NCBI RefSeq assembly: GCF_027533845.1
Contig: NZ_JAPZVN010000016.1
Coordinates: forward strand, 62,001-126,000
Origin: Streptomyces sp. RPT161
Lineage (GTDB): Bacteria; Actinomycetota; Actinomycetes; Streptomycetales; Streptomycetaceae
DNA: 64,000 bases
Direction of reading: 5' to 3'
Part shown: positions 42,085-51,328 of the stretch, piece after piece
Position numbering within the stretch: position 1 is the stretch's first letter
Layout: each line of letters starts with the position of its first letter
The notes under the pieces: generated by a model
Told to the model about the DNA's origin: nothing
Seen by the model: only the letters and a program-made list of their open reading frames with translations
The model's database searches: none
Translations under genes and position numbers: made by a program

Positions 42085-42130
42085 GGCGCCAGGTTGCAAG
42101 ACTCGCGATCAGCTCGGCCTGGCGCCTTTT
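42085..42130. terminator. Bidirectional terminator between VanZ-like gene and hydrolase remnant
   Basis: GGCGCCAGG (42085-42093) and CCTGGCGCC (42118-42126) pair perfectly across 24 bases and are followed by TTTT on the plus strand. It lies between two convergent genes. Confidence 0.8.
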
Positions 42131-42148
42131 GCAGAAGGTGGGAAGCGC

Positions 42149-42757
42149 TCAGTTGGAGTGCGCTTCCAGAGCGTCGAGGATCTCGGGCCAGAGTTCACGG
42201 GGGCGGTCGTGACCCATGCTGGGAATCAACAAGAGCTTCGCTCCGGGCACCAGGTCTGCGGTGCGTTTCCCACCACTGGGGTCGATCAGCGTGTCATCCA
42301 GGCCGTGGATCACCAGGGTCGGCACCCGAAGCTTCCGGAGTGCGTCTGCGCGTGACCCACCCAGGATCATCGCGCCGAGTTGACGCCCTACTCCGGCTGG
42401 GTAGTAAGCGCGGTCGTAGCTGTTGGCAGCGAGCTCACGAAGGATCGCGGGGGCGCCGTAGCGCTTGGAGGCCCACACCAGTTCCCTCTCCGCCGCTGCA
42501 ATCTATCCCTCACGGTCGGCTGGCTTTGGGCTGAAGAGCACCGCCTGGGCCTCGGGGCTAGGCTGTCCGTATTCGGGTTCGCCGGTCGAGGACATCATCG
42601 ACGTCAAGGTCAGCACCCGCGCCGGCTGGGTAATGGCCATCGTCTGGGCGATCATGCCGCCCATCGAGGATCCGACCACGTGAGCTCGTTCGATTCCGAG
42701 CGCGGTGAGCAGGCCGAGGCCGTCGTCGGCCATGTGTAGCGGAGGCTCCGTGATCGG
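42149..42757 (-). pseudogene. Alpha/beta-hydrolase, truncated and interrupted by a stop
   Basis: Reading leftward, the frame starts inside the fold (PLHMADDGLGLLTALGI), carries the nucleophile elbow VGSSMGGMIAQ, meets an in-frame TAG at about 42503-42505 after PADREG, and continues in the same frame with YDRAYYPAGVGRQL, LRKLRVPTLVIHGLDDTLIDP (acid) and IPSMGHDRPRELWP (catalytic His). The first third of the enzyme is missing: the remaining homology begins right at the stop codon of the STAND ATPase gene. Gene loss at that point together with the internal stop shows that it is inactive. Confidence 0.85.
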
Positions 42758-45700
42758 TCAGGACGATGGTGGGCTGACCGGTTCGTCGAGCAGCCGGACA
42801 TCGCGCCACACGTTCGTGTAGGCACGCTGGGCCTCCCGAACCCAAGAAGGAGGCGCGTGCCAATCAACGGCCACCTCGCGCTCGCCCCACGCCACCTGCA
42901 TGATCCGGCGGCCGGCAGCGAAGCTCTCGACGAGATCACGGCGCAGGAACAGCAAATGCCCTCGCCAGGGCTTGTCCACGCTGAAGGCTGCAGAGGCGCG
43001 CCGGCCGTCCAAACCCACTAGGTCCAGGGTGCTGGGCAACTGACGCAAGCCGAACCGGGCGGCGAATTCGAACGACGGCACATCGTACGACCCGTCCAGA
43101 GCACTCTTCGATTCGCTGTCGGAGGGGAACTCAACAGCGACTTGGTCGAAACTGATGCCTTCGGCGTCCTGCCAGTTCCGCTGAATTTCCGGCTGCGGGA
43201 CTGATTCCGAGGCGAAAGTAGGGTCGAATCTGAAGCTCCAGGGCATTTCCGTAGCGAGAACGCCACGAGCCGTCGGCAGCGAAGGGAAGAAGTCGTTTCC
43301 CGGATAGGCCTGTTCTACAGCGAACTGCCGTGCGCGTTCGGCATCTTCGGGAGCGAGGAGGAGGGTCCGGAAGAACCCGAACGCCGTCCGGCCATCATGC
43401 TCGTGGGCCAGGTAGCCCTCGGCCAGGAGCCAGCCACCACCCACGCCGTGGATCTCCGCCGGAGACCACAACTGGTCTGAGACTGCCACACTGCCTGACG
43501 TGACCCAGGTCTGATCGTCCCTGGACTCCACGGATGCCCACGGCGGAAGGGGCACAGGCGCGACCGGCGGCTCGTCGGGGAAGCCCGGGTCAATGTCGGG
43601 CATCAAACGTTCCGGCTCCCCGAAGAGGGCCGGTGCCCGTCCGACGTCCACGAGACGGCCGACCATTTCGTGATAGGCGATCCAGCTGTACTTTTTTCCG
43701 TAACGCTCCACCTTCCTCGAAGAGCTGTAGCGGCGCTCGGCACTCATGGCGATGGCCTCGTCGAGGCTACCGAACTCCTCTTTGCGCCAGCCGAGTTCCC
43801 AGACGCGGGCCCTGACCTCGGCGCGGGCTTGGCGGAAGGCAGGGTGGGTGTAGTCGTAGTTGCCACGGTCGTTAATGGCAGCTCCGATGACGTAGTTCTC
43901 AAAGTTCATGCCCATGGTGCGGTCGCATTCCGCTGCATGAGGATCGTCATCGGCCATCACATTGGCGGGCCCCACGGCGGCAAACGTCAGGGCGCGGGCG
44001 TCGACACCATCCGGGACGGCGGCGGGGTGGAGGGCACCAGCGAACTCGAAGGTCGCCCGTACGTAGCCGCGCAACTGCTCATGTGAGGTGGGAGCAGCCC
44101 CGCCATCGAGGAAGCTGTCGTGCAACTGCGCCAGCCAGTCACGTAGGGCCTGCTCGAACGATCCTTCGGGATCAGGCATCTGATGGGTGCTGGCGGCGCC
44201 GAACGCAGCACCGACTAGGCGCTCGACGATGTAGAGGTCATCGGCGTCGAGCATCCTGGCCGCGAGGTCGAACAACCGCTTGGGTTCCGGCCGGCCGTAT
44301 CGCTGGAGGGCCTTCGTGGCGAGGTCACGCAAGACCGTGTCCGTCGAGGCCAGCAGCCAGGATATGGCCAATGCATCCAAGTCGTCGCTCTCGGCACGGT
44401 CTGCCCGGGCCTCCCATCGGCTGACCGTCCGCTCCAGAGCCTTGGTGAGCACTCCTGGGGCTTGGCCACGAACCCATTCGGTCCAGTACGGATCGCGCTG
44501 TGCAAGGGGAAGCCGTCGCAGGACCCGGTCAAGGAACTCGGCGTTCAGGCGGTGTCGAACAGATCTGCGCACCTCCCACAGGCGGTCGAACGCATGACGA
44601 TGCCCTCGGCCGCCGGCCCAGCGTGTGCTAATCAGGGCTTCAAGCGCGTTGACAGTCTCGTCATCCAGGAAACCGGACTCAGTGGCGAGTTCACCGGCGA
44701 GCGCGAAATCACGATGCTCGGCCGGGGCGGCGCGCCACAGGTGACGCTTGGTGAAGCGACGTGGGAGCAGGCCGATCAGCCCGACGGTGACATCCTCACC
44801 GAGGGAGTGCGCCTGCTCGCCGAGGAGGGACTCCCACAGATCCGGCTCCGCGAGCTGATCGTGGACACCGGAGTAGGTCATGCGCACCAGGAGCGAGTCG
44901 GCGATCAGGTATCCGGCGAGGCGGTCGAACGCGAATGCGCACTCGGTGTCGTCGAAGCCCTCCGTCTCCTGGCGAATGAGGACCCCTTCCTCCACCAGGC
45001 GCCGGAAGAGGCTCTCGTCCCAGCTCGACTGGCCCGCGTCTAGGATCTCCCTAGCCTCGTCGGACGGCAGACGGCGGAGCTGATGTGTCCACATGTGGTT
45101 GGCGAGGTTGGCGAGGCGGCGCTTGATCTGCTCGGCGGGCACGTGGGTGCGCGCCGGGTCCAGGGCCAGGCGCTCGGCCACACCGTCGCGGTACAACTCA
45201 AAGACACCCACCAGGGACTGAGGCAGCGCTTCCGCGCCCACCGGTGTCTGGCGCGTGGGGTTCGCTGCCTCGCAGTACATGCGGACGAACAGGGGGCTAT
45301 GGAAGGCCACCGTCGGAAGCCAGGCGTCGGACGGGTTGATCTTGTACTCGCGGAAGTAGACCGTGACGATCTCGGAGACCTCCGCCTGCTGCCACTCCAG
45401 GTCCAGCCGCGCGGCGTCCTGGGGGATCAGCTGATCGGCATGTGCGTCGCGAAGGGTGACGATGACCATCACGTAGGGGTAGTCGCCCAACGCCGGCGCC
45501 AGTTCGGCCACCAGCCTGCGCCATTCAAGGGGCCGCTCGGCCTCGTTCAGCCCGTCGATGACCAGCGGGATGCGACAACCCGCCCGAATTCCAGAGGAAT
45601 TGAGCGCTTCCAGGAGCTGGTCGAAGCGATCGGCCTTGATACCGGGAATCCGCCGTGCGAGGTCGTCGAGAGTGCTGCCAGCATGCAGGCTCCCGCCTTG

Positions 45701-46765
45701 GACGAACACCCCCGCTGTAGGTCGGCCGGTCGCTGCGGTCATCTGCGCGGCGAGGTGTGTCTTGCCCTGCCCCGCGGCGGCGGTGACGGCAAGCAGTGGA
45801 GCTTCGGCATCGGCTCGCGCAGTGCTGAGCCACTGGACGATGTCGCGAAGGTCCGCGCCAAGGCCAGTCACCAGGAGCGCTTCAGGTCGCTGATGCCTCC
45901 TTAGCTTGACCACCAGGCGCTTCAGCGCTCGGGGAGAAGTCGTTGGCGGCTGTTGGCCGGCGAGCCGCTCACGGACCTCGCCAGGGCGAAGGCTCCTGCC
46001 GGCGTCGATGATCGCACGCAGGTCCTCGACGAAGCGGTTCAGGTCGTCGGCAGCAACTGCGGCGGCGTCACGCGAGTCCGGGTCCAGGCCATCGAGGGCA
46101 GCGCGAAGCGCACCGGTACGGACTGCGACATCGTCGGTTCGCTGCTGCAGCCAGTCGAACGCCGCCGGGCGTAGCAACGCACGGTCAATGTGATGCTCAG
46201 CCTGGGTTGAGGTGTGCAGGCGGGGCATCCACCGGAGCCTGACCGGCGCAACACTCCGCTCGTGGGACCGCTTCAACACCTCGGGCGTAAGCGCGAGTTC
46301 GCCGAAGAACGTGGCCCGCAGCTCGTCAAGCCCGGCCAGTTGAGCCTCGTAGTTCTCGGCGCACCACAGGCTGACTTTGACGGTTTCCTGGCTGAGGCCG
46401 TCGATCCAGTCCTCGTCCTTTTTCGCCGGCCGGTAGGGTAGGCAGAGAACAAAGTCGGTCAGCCCATCAACGTGCTTGACCGCCAGCCTGAGCGACTCTT
46501 CGGTCAGTTCGCGCTGGCGGACGGTCAACTCGTTCTTGCGGTTGAGCGCGAACCACTTGCACGACCAGCCCCAGACCCGGCCGGGATCGCCCAGGGCGCC
46601 GACGCGGTCGACATGGAAGTAGAACTCGACACCGGGCTGGTTGCGCCGCTCCCGCATCCTTCCCAGCGCGCCGTGGTGCCGAGAGACGATGGCTCGCGTC
46701 AGGGCCTCGAAGCTCTGGTCGGGGGCACCGGGCAGGCGCTCCAGATCAGCCAGATCCAGTGTCAC
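42758..46765 (-). CDS. STAND (NACHT-type) ATPase with N-terminal nuclease-like domain, Avs-like
   Basis: 1335 residues. Residues 1-150 resemble the restriction-endonuclease-like domain that leads many anti-phage STAND proteins (FEALTRAIVSRHHG, PGVEFYFHVDR, WGWSCKWFAL, DFVLCLPYRP); E and the SCK lysine could be the active site. An NTPase of the NACHT/STAND class follows with Walker A AAGQGKTHLAAQ near 328 and Walker B IPLVIDGLNEAE near 400. The remaining 900 residues are helical repeats and a strand-rich C-terminus, fitting a target-sensing part. GTG 46765 overlaps the DUF6375-like stop (GTGA). It is the last gene of a three-gene operon. Role in defence is inferred from architecture. Confidence 0.8.
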   Translation of the reverse strand: MTLDLADLERLPGAPDQSFEALTRAIVSRHHGALGRMRERRNQPGVEFYFHVDRVGALGDPGRVWGWSCKWFALNRKNELTVRQRELTEESLRLAVKHVDGLTDFVLCLPYRPAKKDEDWIDGLSQETVKVSLWCAENYEAQLAGLDELRATFFGELALTPEVLKRSHERSVAPVRLRWMPRLHTSTQAEHHIDRALLRPAAFDWLQQRTDDVAVRTGALRAALDGLDPDSRDAAAVAADDLNRFVEDLRAIIDAGRSLRPGEVRERLAGQQPPTTSPRALKRLVVKLRRHQRPEALLVTGLGADLRDIVQWLSTARADAEAPLLAVTAAAGQGKTHLAAQMTAATGRPTAGVFVQGGSLHAGSTLDDLARRIPGIKADRFDQLLEALNSSGIRAGCRIPLVIDGLNEAERPLEWRRLVAELAPALGDYPYVMVIVTLRDAHADQLIPQDAARLDLEWQQAEVSEIVTVYFREYKINPSDAWLPTVAFHSPLFVRMYCEAANPTRQTPVGAEALPQSLVGVFELYRDGVAERLALDPARTHVPAEQIKRRLANLANHMWTHQLRRLPSDEAREILDAGQSSWDESLFRRLVEEGVLIRQETEGFDDTECAFAFDRLAGYLIADSLLVRMTYSGVHDQLAEPDLWESLLGEQAHSLGEDVTVGLIGLLPRRFTKRHLWRAAPAEHRDFALAGELATESGFLDDETVNALEALISTRWAGGRGHRHAFDRLWEVRRSVRHRLNAEFLDRVLRRLPLAQRDPYWTEWVRGQAPGVLTKALERTVSRWEARADRAESDDLDALAISWLLASTDTVLRDLATKALQRYGRPEPKRLFDLAARMLDADDLYIVERLVGAAFGAASTHQMPDPEGSFEQALRDWLAQLHDSFLDGGAAPTSHEQLRGYVRATFEFAGALHPAAVPDGVDARALTFAAVGPANVMADDDPHAAECDRTMGMNFENYVIGAAINDRGNYDYTHPAFRQARAEVRARVWELGWRKEEFGSLDEAIAMSAERRYSSSRKVERYGKKYSWIAYHEMVGRLVDVGRAPALFGEPERLMPDIDPGFPDEPPVAPVPLPPWASVESRDDQTWVTSGSVAVSDQLWSPAEIHGVGGGWLLAEGYLAHEHDGRTAFGFFRTLLLAPEDAERARQFAVEQAYPGNDFFPSLPTARGVLATEMPWSFRFDPTFASESVPQPEIQRNWQDAEGISFDQVAVEFPSDSESKSALDGSYDVPSFEFAARFGLRQLPSTLDLVGLDGRRASAAFSVDKPWRGHLLFLRRDLVESFAAGRRIMQVAWGEREVAVDWHAPPSWVREAQRAYTNVWRDVRLLDEPVSPPSS

Positions 46766-47175
46766 TCGCTCACGTCCGATCGCGGCGTCGCGTCCTCGTT
46801 CCATTCGTGGCGGGAGAACACCTCGACCTTCGCACCGTAGTGGAGGAACACCTTCAAGAACCCCTGTACATCGGACTCATCGGTCCAGAGCCTGACCGTC
46901 TCGGCGTCGCGGGTGACGCTATGGTCGAACGCGTAGTTGTCGACGTCGGAGCGGCCCAGGTCGTACAGCTTCATTTCCTGCAGTGCGTCGCTGAGTTCGC
47001 GAGGCATGCGCTCATCGTGGGTGCGCCAGTCGTCGTCGGACCACGTGTCTTGGGCGAGTTCCTGCAGTGCCTTCATGCATTCCTCGGCTGCCTTCGCGCC
47101 GGTGACTTCTTGGAAGCGGCCGATCATGACGAGGTTCATCGAGTGCTCCGAGCCGTACCCGTTCCAGATCCTCAT
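46762..47175 (-). CDS. DUF6375-like protein
   Basis: 137 residues. MRIWNGYGSEHSMNLVMIGRF is a striking N-terminal signature that I associate with the family DUF6375; the rest (AAEECMKALQELAQD, YDLGRSDVDNYAFDHSV, DVQGFLKVFLHYGAKVEVFSRHEWN) is alpha/beta. Function is unknown. The conserved phrase and the exact overlaps on both sides (ATGA with the radical SAM gene, GTGA with the ATPase gene) tie it functionally to both neighbours. Confidence 0.8.
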   Translation of the reverse strand: MRIWNGYGSEHSMNLVMIGRFQEVTGAKAAEECMKALQELAQDTWSDDDWRTHDERMPRELSDALQEMKLYDLGRSDVDNYAFDHSVTRDAETVRLWTDESDVQGFLKVFLHYGAKVEVFSRHEWNEDATPRSDVSE

Positions 47176-48083
47176 CGTGCTCCTCTCAGCGTCTGGACGG
47201 CATCCATGATGGAGGCGCCAACCGGTGTTCCCGCAGCAGCGTAGGCGTGAGGGCGCAGCACCCCTGTAGCGTCGACGTGCATGTGCGCGTCCAGAGAATG
47301 CTCGCCTAGGAGTGCCTCCGCGACTGGCAGCGCCGCCTCGAGGCCGGTGCGCGAGATTGCGAGGCGAACCCCAGCCCTGGCGGCCGAGACCCACTCGACA
47401 AGACGCCGAGCATCGGTTTCGCCGATACCAGGGGTAGCCGCAGTTGGCTGCTCCGGCAGAAGCAGCAGCTCAGAAGCGCCGACATCGGCAGCGAACCTGG
47501 CGACGTCGTCAAGTTCATCGATGGTGTCGGCGTTGACCACTGTGTTGATGCCGAACGGGGCAAGGGAGGCGAGCAATGAGGCTGCTCGGACCACGGAGGC
47601 GAATGGCTTGCCGCGGAGTCGTTCGTACGTTGGTCCGATTCCGTCGACCGACAGACGGACGAAGTGGACGGCCCCGCGCAAGGACTCGATGAAGTCGGGC
47701 GTCAGCCGGTGCCCATGCGTGGTGAACGTCACTGCCATTGACGTGGACTGAGTAATGTCCGTGCACAGTTGAGAAAACCGGCGGTACGCGGTCGGCTCCC
47801 CTCCTCCGAAGCCGACGCCCAGGCACCCGGCCGCATCGAGCTCGACCGCCCAGGCCAGTACGTTCTCGGGGTTGAGAGCCGCAGCATGCTTGGGCGCGTA
47901 GCAGTACAGGCACTGGAGTTCGCACGCGTTCGTCAAGGCGACGGACAGGTACCGCGGTGCAGGAGAGAACTGCTCAGCAGCGACAGACACCTCATCGAAC
48001 AGGACGTTCATCCCGGAGGTGCGGTCAAACAAGTGAACGCCACAAGCGGACAGGCGGATCTTGCACGTCATCGACGACATCAT
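47172..48083 (-). CDS. Radical SAM enzyme
   Basis: About 303 residues from ATG 48083. The iron-sulphur cluster motif CELQCLYC (Cys54, Cys58, Cys61) is followed by the SAM-binding GGGEP and a complete partial barrel (VTFTTHGHRLTP, VRLSVDGIG, FGINTVVNADTIDELDDV, ELLLLPEQP). There is no C-terminal SPASM or second Fe-S cluster. It is not clearly viperin: the NHHS-type and C-terminal features are not visible. As first gene of the operon with the DUF6375-like and STAND genes it may modify a peptide, RNA base or small signal used by them. Starts at 48071 or 48080 are also possible. Confidence 0.85.
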   Translation of the reverse strand: MMSSMTCKIRLSACGVHLFDRTSGMNVLFDEVSVAAEQFSPAPRYLSVALTNACELQCLYCYAPKHAAALNPENVLAWAVELDAAGCLGVGFGGGEPTAYRRFSQLCTDITQSTSMAVTFTTHGHRLTPDFIESLRGAVHFVRLSVDGIGPTYERLRGKPFASVVRAASLLASLAPFGINTVVNADTIDELDDVARFAADVGASELLLLPEQPTAATPGIGETDARRLVEWVSAARAGVRLAISRTGLEAALPVAEALLGEHSLDAHMHVDATGVLRPHAYAAAGTPVGASIMDAVQTLRGAR

Positions 48084-48452
48084 GCCACCAAGGCCAGCGA
48101 CGGCTGTCCGTATCCAAAGATCTGAAATGTCCACCCAGAAGGATGTCAGCGCGTCCGTTGACACAGCACTCGCTGGACGGTGCCAGAGGGCTGCGACGCA
48201 GCGCCCTCGCCACGCCTTCGAACTGAGCAGACCGCATCACGAGATCGACTGATCCACCGTCAGCTAAGTCAGCATTGAGTCAGCATTCATCCGACTAGGC
48301 CCTGCTACAGCTGCTCAAACCTGCGAATCGCCGCTGGGCTCCCAAAGTCGCAATCACAGGGGCGGCCAGTGGTCCCGGCAATCGGGCTCGACGGAGCGAG
48401 AGCCGTGCCCACCAGGCTCTCAGCGATCCCATCAGCAGGGCGAATGCCCAGC
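48084..48452. other. Intergenic boundary between accessory operon and core-like genes
   Basis: 369 bases without a gene. The only structure noticed is a tandem AGTCAGCATT at 48267-48276 and 48278-48287. It should include the promoter of the radical SAM operon (leftward) and the 3' end region of the pirin gene. Confidence 0.5.
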
Positions 48453-49418
48453 TCAGCGCACACGTCCGCGCGGTTTCAGCGGCCCGGGCGGGAGTGCGGG
48501 GGCGGTAAGTCGAGAGCCGTCGTAGCCGCGCACCTGCCCGAAGCGAGTGCCTTCCATCCAGTCCATGCGGGCCTGTACGATCTCGTCCCCGGTCCGCCCG
48601 ACGAAGTTCCACCACATGACGATCTTCTCCTCGAACGGCTCGCCGCCCAGCAGTACGAGGTCGGTCGCGGTGTCGGCGCGTAGTGGCAGCCCCGTTCGGC
48701 CGCAGCCAAGGTAGAGCAGGGAGCCGGGGACGAGCGGTACGTCGTCCACGATCGCGCCGCCCGACATCGTGAGCGCCGCGTACTCGAAGGACGGATCGAG
48801 CGGCAGCGTCACATCGGCGCCCGCGTCCAGCAGCAGGTCAGCGCCGACCAGCGGGGAGAACGTACGGCCGGGTGAGACGGCGCCGGCCAGCTCGCCGATG
48901 ATGACGGTGGCCCTAAGGCCCGGCGCGGTGACCACGGGGAGTGCGGTGTGGTGGTCGAAGGCGGGCTCGGTGGCGCGGTGGGCGTCGGGGAGCGCGACCC
49001 ACAGTTGGGCGCCGTGCAGGAAGCGGGCGTGTTCGCGCGGGGACTCCTCGGAGTGCGCGATGCCCCGCCCCGCGGTCATCAGGCCCAGCTCGCCGGGGCG
49101 TACGGTTTGCAGGCTGCCGAGGCTGTCGCGGTGCAGCACCTCGCCTGCACGCAGCCAACTGACCGTCTGGAGGCCGATGTGCGGATGCGGCGGAACCTGC
49201 ATACCCGGTTCCTTGGCGATGTCGTCGGGGCCGTAGTGGTCGACGAAGCACCAAGCGCCGATCATGCGCCTGCCCAAGTTGGGCAGCAGGCGCCGCACTT
49301 CGGTGCTCTCGCCCAGCAACACCTGCCGCCCGGTGAGGAGTTCGCGTACCGGCTCGGCCGCGACGGCGGCGCGCCCGCCGCACACCGACACCTGGGGCCT
49401 GAGGTCGAGATTGCTCAT
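48453..49418 (-). CDS. Pirin-family bicupin protein
   Basis: 321 residues. N-terminal cupin with the metal-binding pattern PPHPHIGLQTVSWLRAGEVLHRDSLG and GRGIAHSEESP (His, His, His, Glu) and a second cupin from about residue 180. Pirins are iron-binding and some act as quercetinases or redox co-regulators. GGAGGG precedes ATG 49418. It follows the universal stress protein gene by 31 bases on the same strand. Confidence 0.92.
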   Translation of the reverse strand: MSNLDLRPQVSVCGGRAAVAAEPVRELLTGRQVLLGESTEVRRLLPNLGRRMIGAWCFVDHYGPDDIAKEPGMQVPPHPHIGLQTVSWLRAGEVLHRDSLGSLQTVRPGELGLMTAGRGIAHSEESPREHARFLHGAQLWVALPDAHRATEPAFDHHTALPVVTAPGLRATVIIGELAGAVSPGRTFSPLVGADLLLDAGADVTLPLDPSFEYAALTMSGGAIVDDVPLVPGSLLYLGCGRTGLPLRADTATDLVLLGGEPFEEKIVMWWNFVGRTGDEIVQARMDWMEGTRFGQVRGYDGSRLTAPALPPGPLKPRGRVR

Positions 49419-49449
49419 GCTGCCCTCCGCGGAGTGGTTCACGGCCGGA

Positions 49450-49917
49450 CTACGGGACGACGGTGACCGGCCAGCGGGCGGCCTTGACCAGCCGGACCGC
49501 CAGCGAGCCGATGATGCGGTGGCCGGCCTGTTCCGAGGCGCCGACGACCACGGCGTCGGCGCGCAGTTCGTCGGCGGCCTGGGACAGGCCGGTGAACGGG
49601 TCCCCGGCGAAGGTGTGGAACTCCCAGCGCAGCGTGGCCGTCTCGCCCATCCGCTCGATCGCCTCCCGCACCTGCGCGACGATCTCCTCCGCGACCTGCG
49701 AGGTGGCCTCGGCCATCGGCACGCCGAGACCGGCCGAGCTGGCCATGGCCATGGGCTGTACGTACACCATGGCGAGCAGGGACCGCTGCCGCCTGGCGAG
49801 GCCGGCGGCGTAGGCCGCCGCGCGCCAGGACGACTCCGAGCCGTCGACTCCGACCACTATCACCTTCGGACCGTCCGTACCCAGCTCGAACGCCGACCCG
49901 GTGTTGTTCTCCGTCAC
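49450..49917 (-). CDS. Universal stress protein (UspA family)
   Basis: 155 residues with the UspA fold: VIVVGVDGSESSWRAAAYAAGLARR at the start and the ATP-binding end ADAVVVGASEQAGHRIIGSLAVRLVKAARWPVTVVP (G-2x-G-9x-G(S) pattern recognisable). GTG 49917 with AAGGT close before it. Pairs with the pirin gene, probably co-transcribed. Confidence 0.9.
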   Translation of the reverse strand: MTENNTGSAFELGTDGPKVIVVGVDGSESSWRAAAYAAGLARRQRSLLAMVYVQPMAMASSAGLGVPMAEATSQVAEEIVAQVREAIERMGETATLRWEFHTFAGDPFTGLSQAADELRADAVVVGASEQAGHRIIGSLAVRLVKAARWPVTVVP

Positions 49918-50220
49918 ACCTTGAGCGTAGTCGGGCCGGAACGTTCCGCCGGGCCGGGGCCGGTACGGCGTCGACCCAGCCCTCCGGCGTGCGGCCCCAC
50001 TGCGCCGCGCGGCCCCGCCCGACGCCAGCACACACCCCAGCGCTTTGTGAACCCTTGGCCAACGCGCCGCTTGCCGAACCGTTGCCGTTCGCCCCACCGT
50101 ACTCACCAGTCGCTAGCGTGCGCCTGCCTTTCCGCGGCCCCGCGGATCTGGCGGGGCACACCACCGTCTCCGGGTCCGCGTCAACGGTTGGGCAACCACC
50201 CCATCTAGCAGGAGGCACTT
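49918..50220. other. Divergent promoter region
   Basis: 303 bases between the leftward stress-protein operon and the rightward phosphodiesterase gene. No clear promoter hexamers or repeats were identified; only the ribosome site GCAGGAGG just before 50221 is evident. Confidence 0.4.
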
Positions 50221-51270
50221 GTGATCGCTCGTCGATCGACCGCCGCGGCCATGGTCGCGGCAACGGCCCTGTTCCTCGGTGGCCTCGCACAGCCCGCGGT
50301 GGCGCAGCCGGCACGGAGCGCGGCCAGCGGAACCGGCGGTTCGCTCTCCGTCTTCGCCTGGAACGTCGACCTCGCCACGGCCGTGGTCGACTCGGTGGAG
50401 AGCGAGAAGGCCGCCGAGCGCACCCCGGTGGTCGAGTCGGTGATCCGCCAGCACAACGCCGATGTCGTGGTGCTGGACGAGCTGTTCAACCACGCCTCGA
50501 CCGACGACATCACCGCCAAGCTCGCCGACCTGTACCCGTACCGGACACCGGTGGTCGGCCAGGTCTGCTCCGGCGGCGGTTGGAACGGCATCAGTGGCAA
50601 CTGCTCCAACTCACCCTTCGTCATCAACGGCGGGACGATGATCCTGTCCAAGTACCCGATCACGGCCCAGTACGCCCATGTGTTCACCAACTCCACTTCG
50701 GGGACCTGGGACTACAACGCCAACAAGGGCGCGGCGCTGGCCCAGATCGACAAGGACGGCAGCAAGACCTGGGTGGTGGGCACACATCTGCAGGCCGACC
50801 AGTCGAACACCTCGACCGACACCACGCAGGCCACCCGGCTCGCCCAGCTCGGCGAGATCCGCGACTGGGCCGACGGCATCGTGGGCTCCAACGGACCGGT
50901 GCTCATCGGCGGCGACCTGAACGTCGAGTATTACCACGGCCAGGCGCGCGGCGACTACGCCAACGCCCAGGCCGCGGTGGGCGGTGTGCTCGGTACCCCG
51001 GCCGGCGATCCGTCTCAGACGCTGACCACCATCGACTGCAAGGTGTCGGCGTGGTGCCAGTACATGGCGGGCGTCGAGAGCTTCCCTACCGACTACACCG
51101 ATGATGTGGACTACCTCGGCTACCTCAACGCGCCGGGACGGCCCACCCCGGCGGCGCTGCCCGACGTCGCCGTCGACTTCGACCCGCAGAGCGGCTGGAC
51201 GCAGGGGCAGACCGACACCAACGCGCCCAGCGACCACTACCCTGTCGAGGCCACGTTCCAGCTGAACTGA
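50221..51270 (+). CDS. Secreted endonuclease/exonuclease/phosphatase-family phosphodiesterase (sphingomyelinase C-like)
   Basis: 349 residues with a signal peptide (AAAMVAATALFLGGLAQPAVAQ). The DNase I-like fold shows FAWNVD (Asn), VVVLDELFN (Glu), INGGTMILSKYPI, VVGTHLQAD (His), IGGDLNVEYY (Asp, Asn) and the final SDHYPVEATF (Asp-His), the full metal-dependent catalytic set. Similarity is closest to bacterial neutral sphingomyelinases, so a phospholipid substrate is likely, although a nuclease cannot be ruled out. GCAGGAGG precedes GTG 50221. Monocistronic. Confidence 0.9.
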   Translation: MIARRSTAAAMVAATALFLGGLAQPAVAQPARSAASGTGGSLSVFAWNVDLATAVVDSVESEKAAERTPVVESVIRQHNADVVVLDELFNHASTDDITAKLADLYPYRTPVVGQVCSGGGWNGISGNCSNSPFVINGGTMILSKYPITAQYAHVFTNSTSGTWDYNANKGAALAQIDKDGSKTWVVGTHLQADQSNTSTDTTQATRLAQLGEIRDWADGIVGSNGPVLIGGDLNVEYYHGQARGDYANAQAAVGGVLGTPAGDPSQTLTTIDCKVSAWCQYMAGVESFPTDYTDDVDYLGYLNAPGRPTPAALPDVAVDFDPQSGWTQGQTDTNAPSDHYPVEATFQLN

Positions 51271-51328
51271 CGCCCGACAGCCGGCGGTACCGCCCGTCGG
51301 CGGTCAACTGGCCGCCCACTTACGCGGG

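Noticed and set aside
47172-48083. Viperin identification of the radical SAM gene
   Set aside because: The CxxxCxxC motif and defence-like context fit, but the other residues typical of viperins were not recognised, so the broader family name is used.
48267-48287. Tandem AGTCAGCATT as an att site or iteron
   Set aside because: Only two short copies, no neighbouring integrase or replication gene, and no matching copy at the other side of the accessory block was seen.
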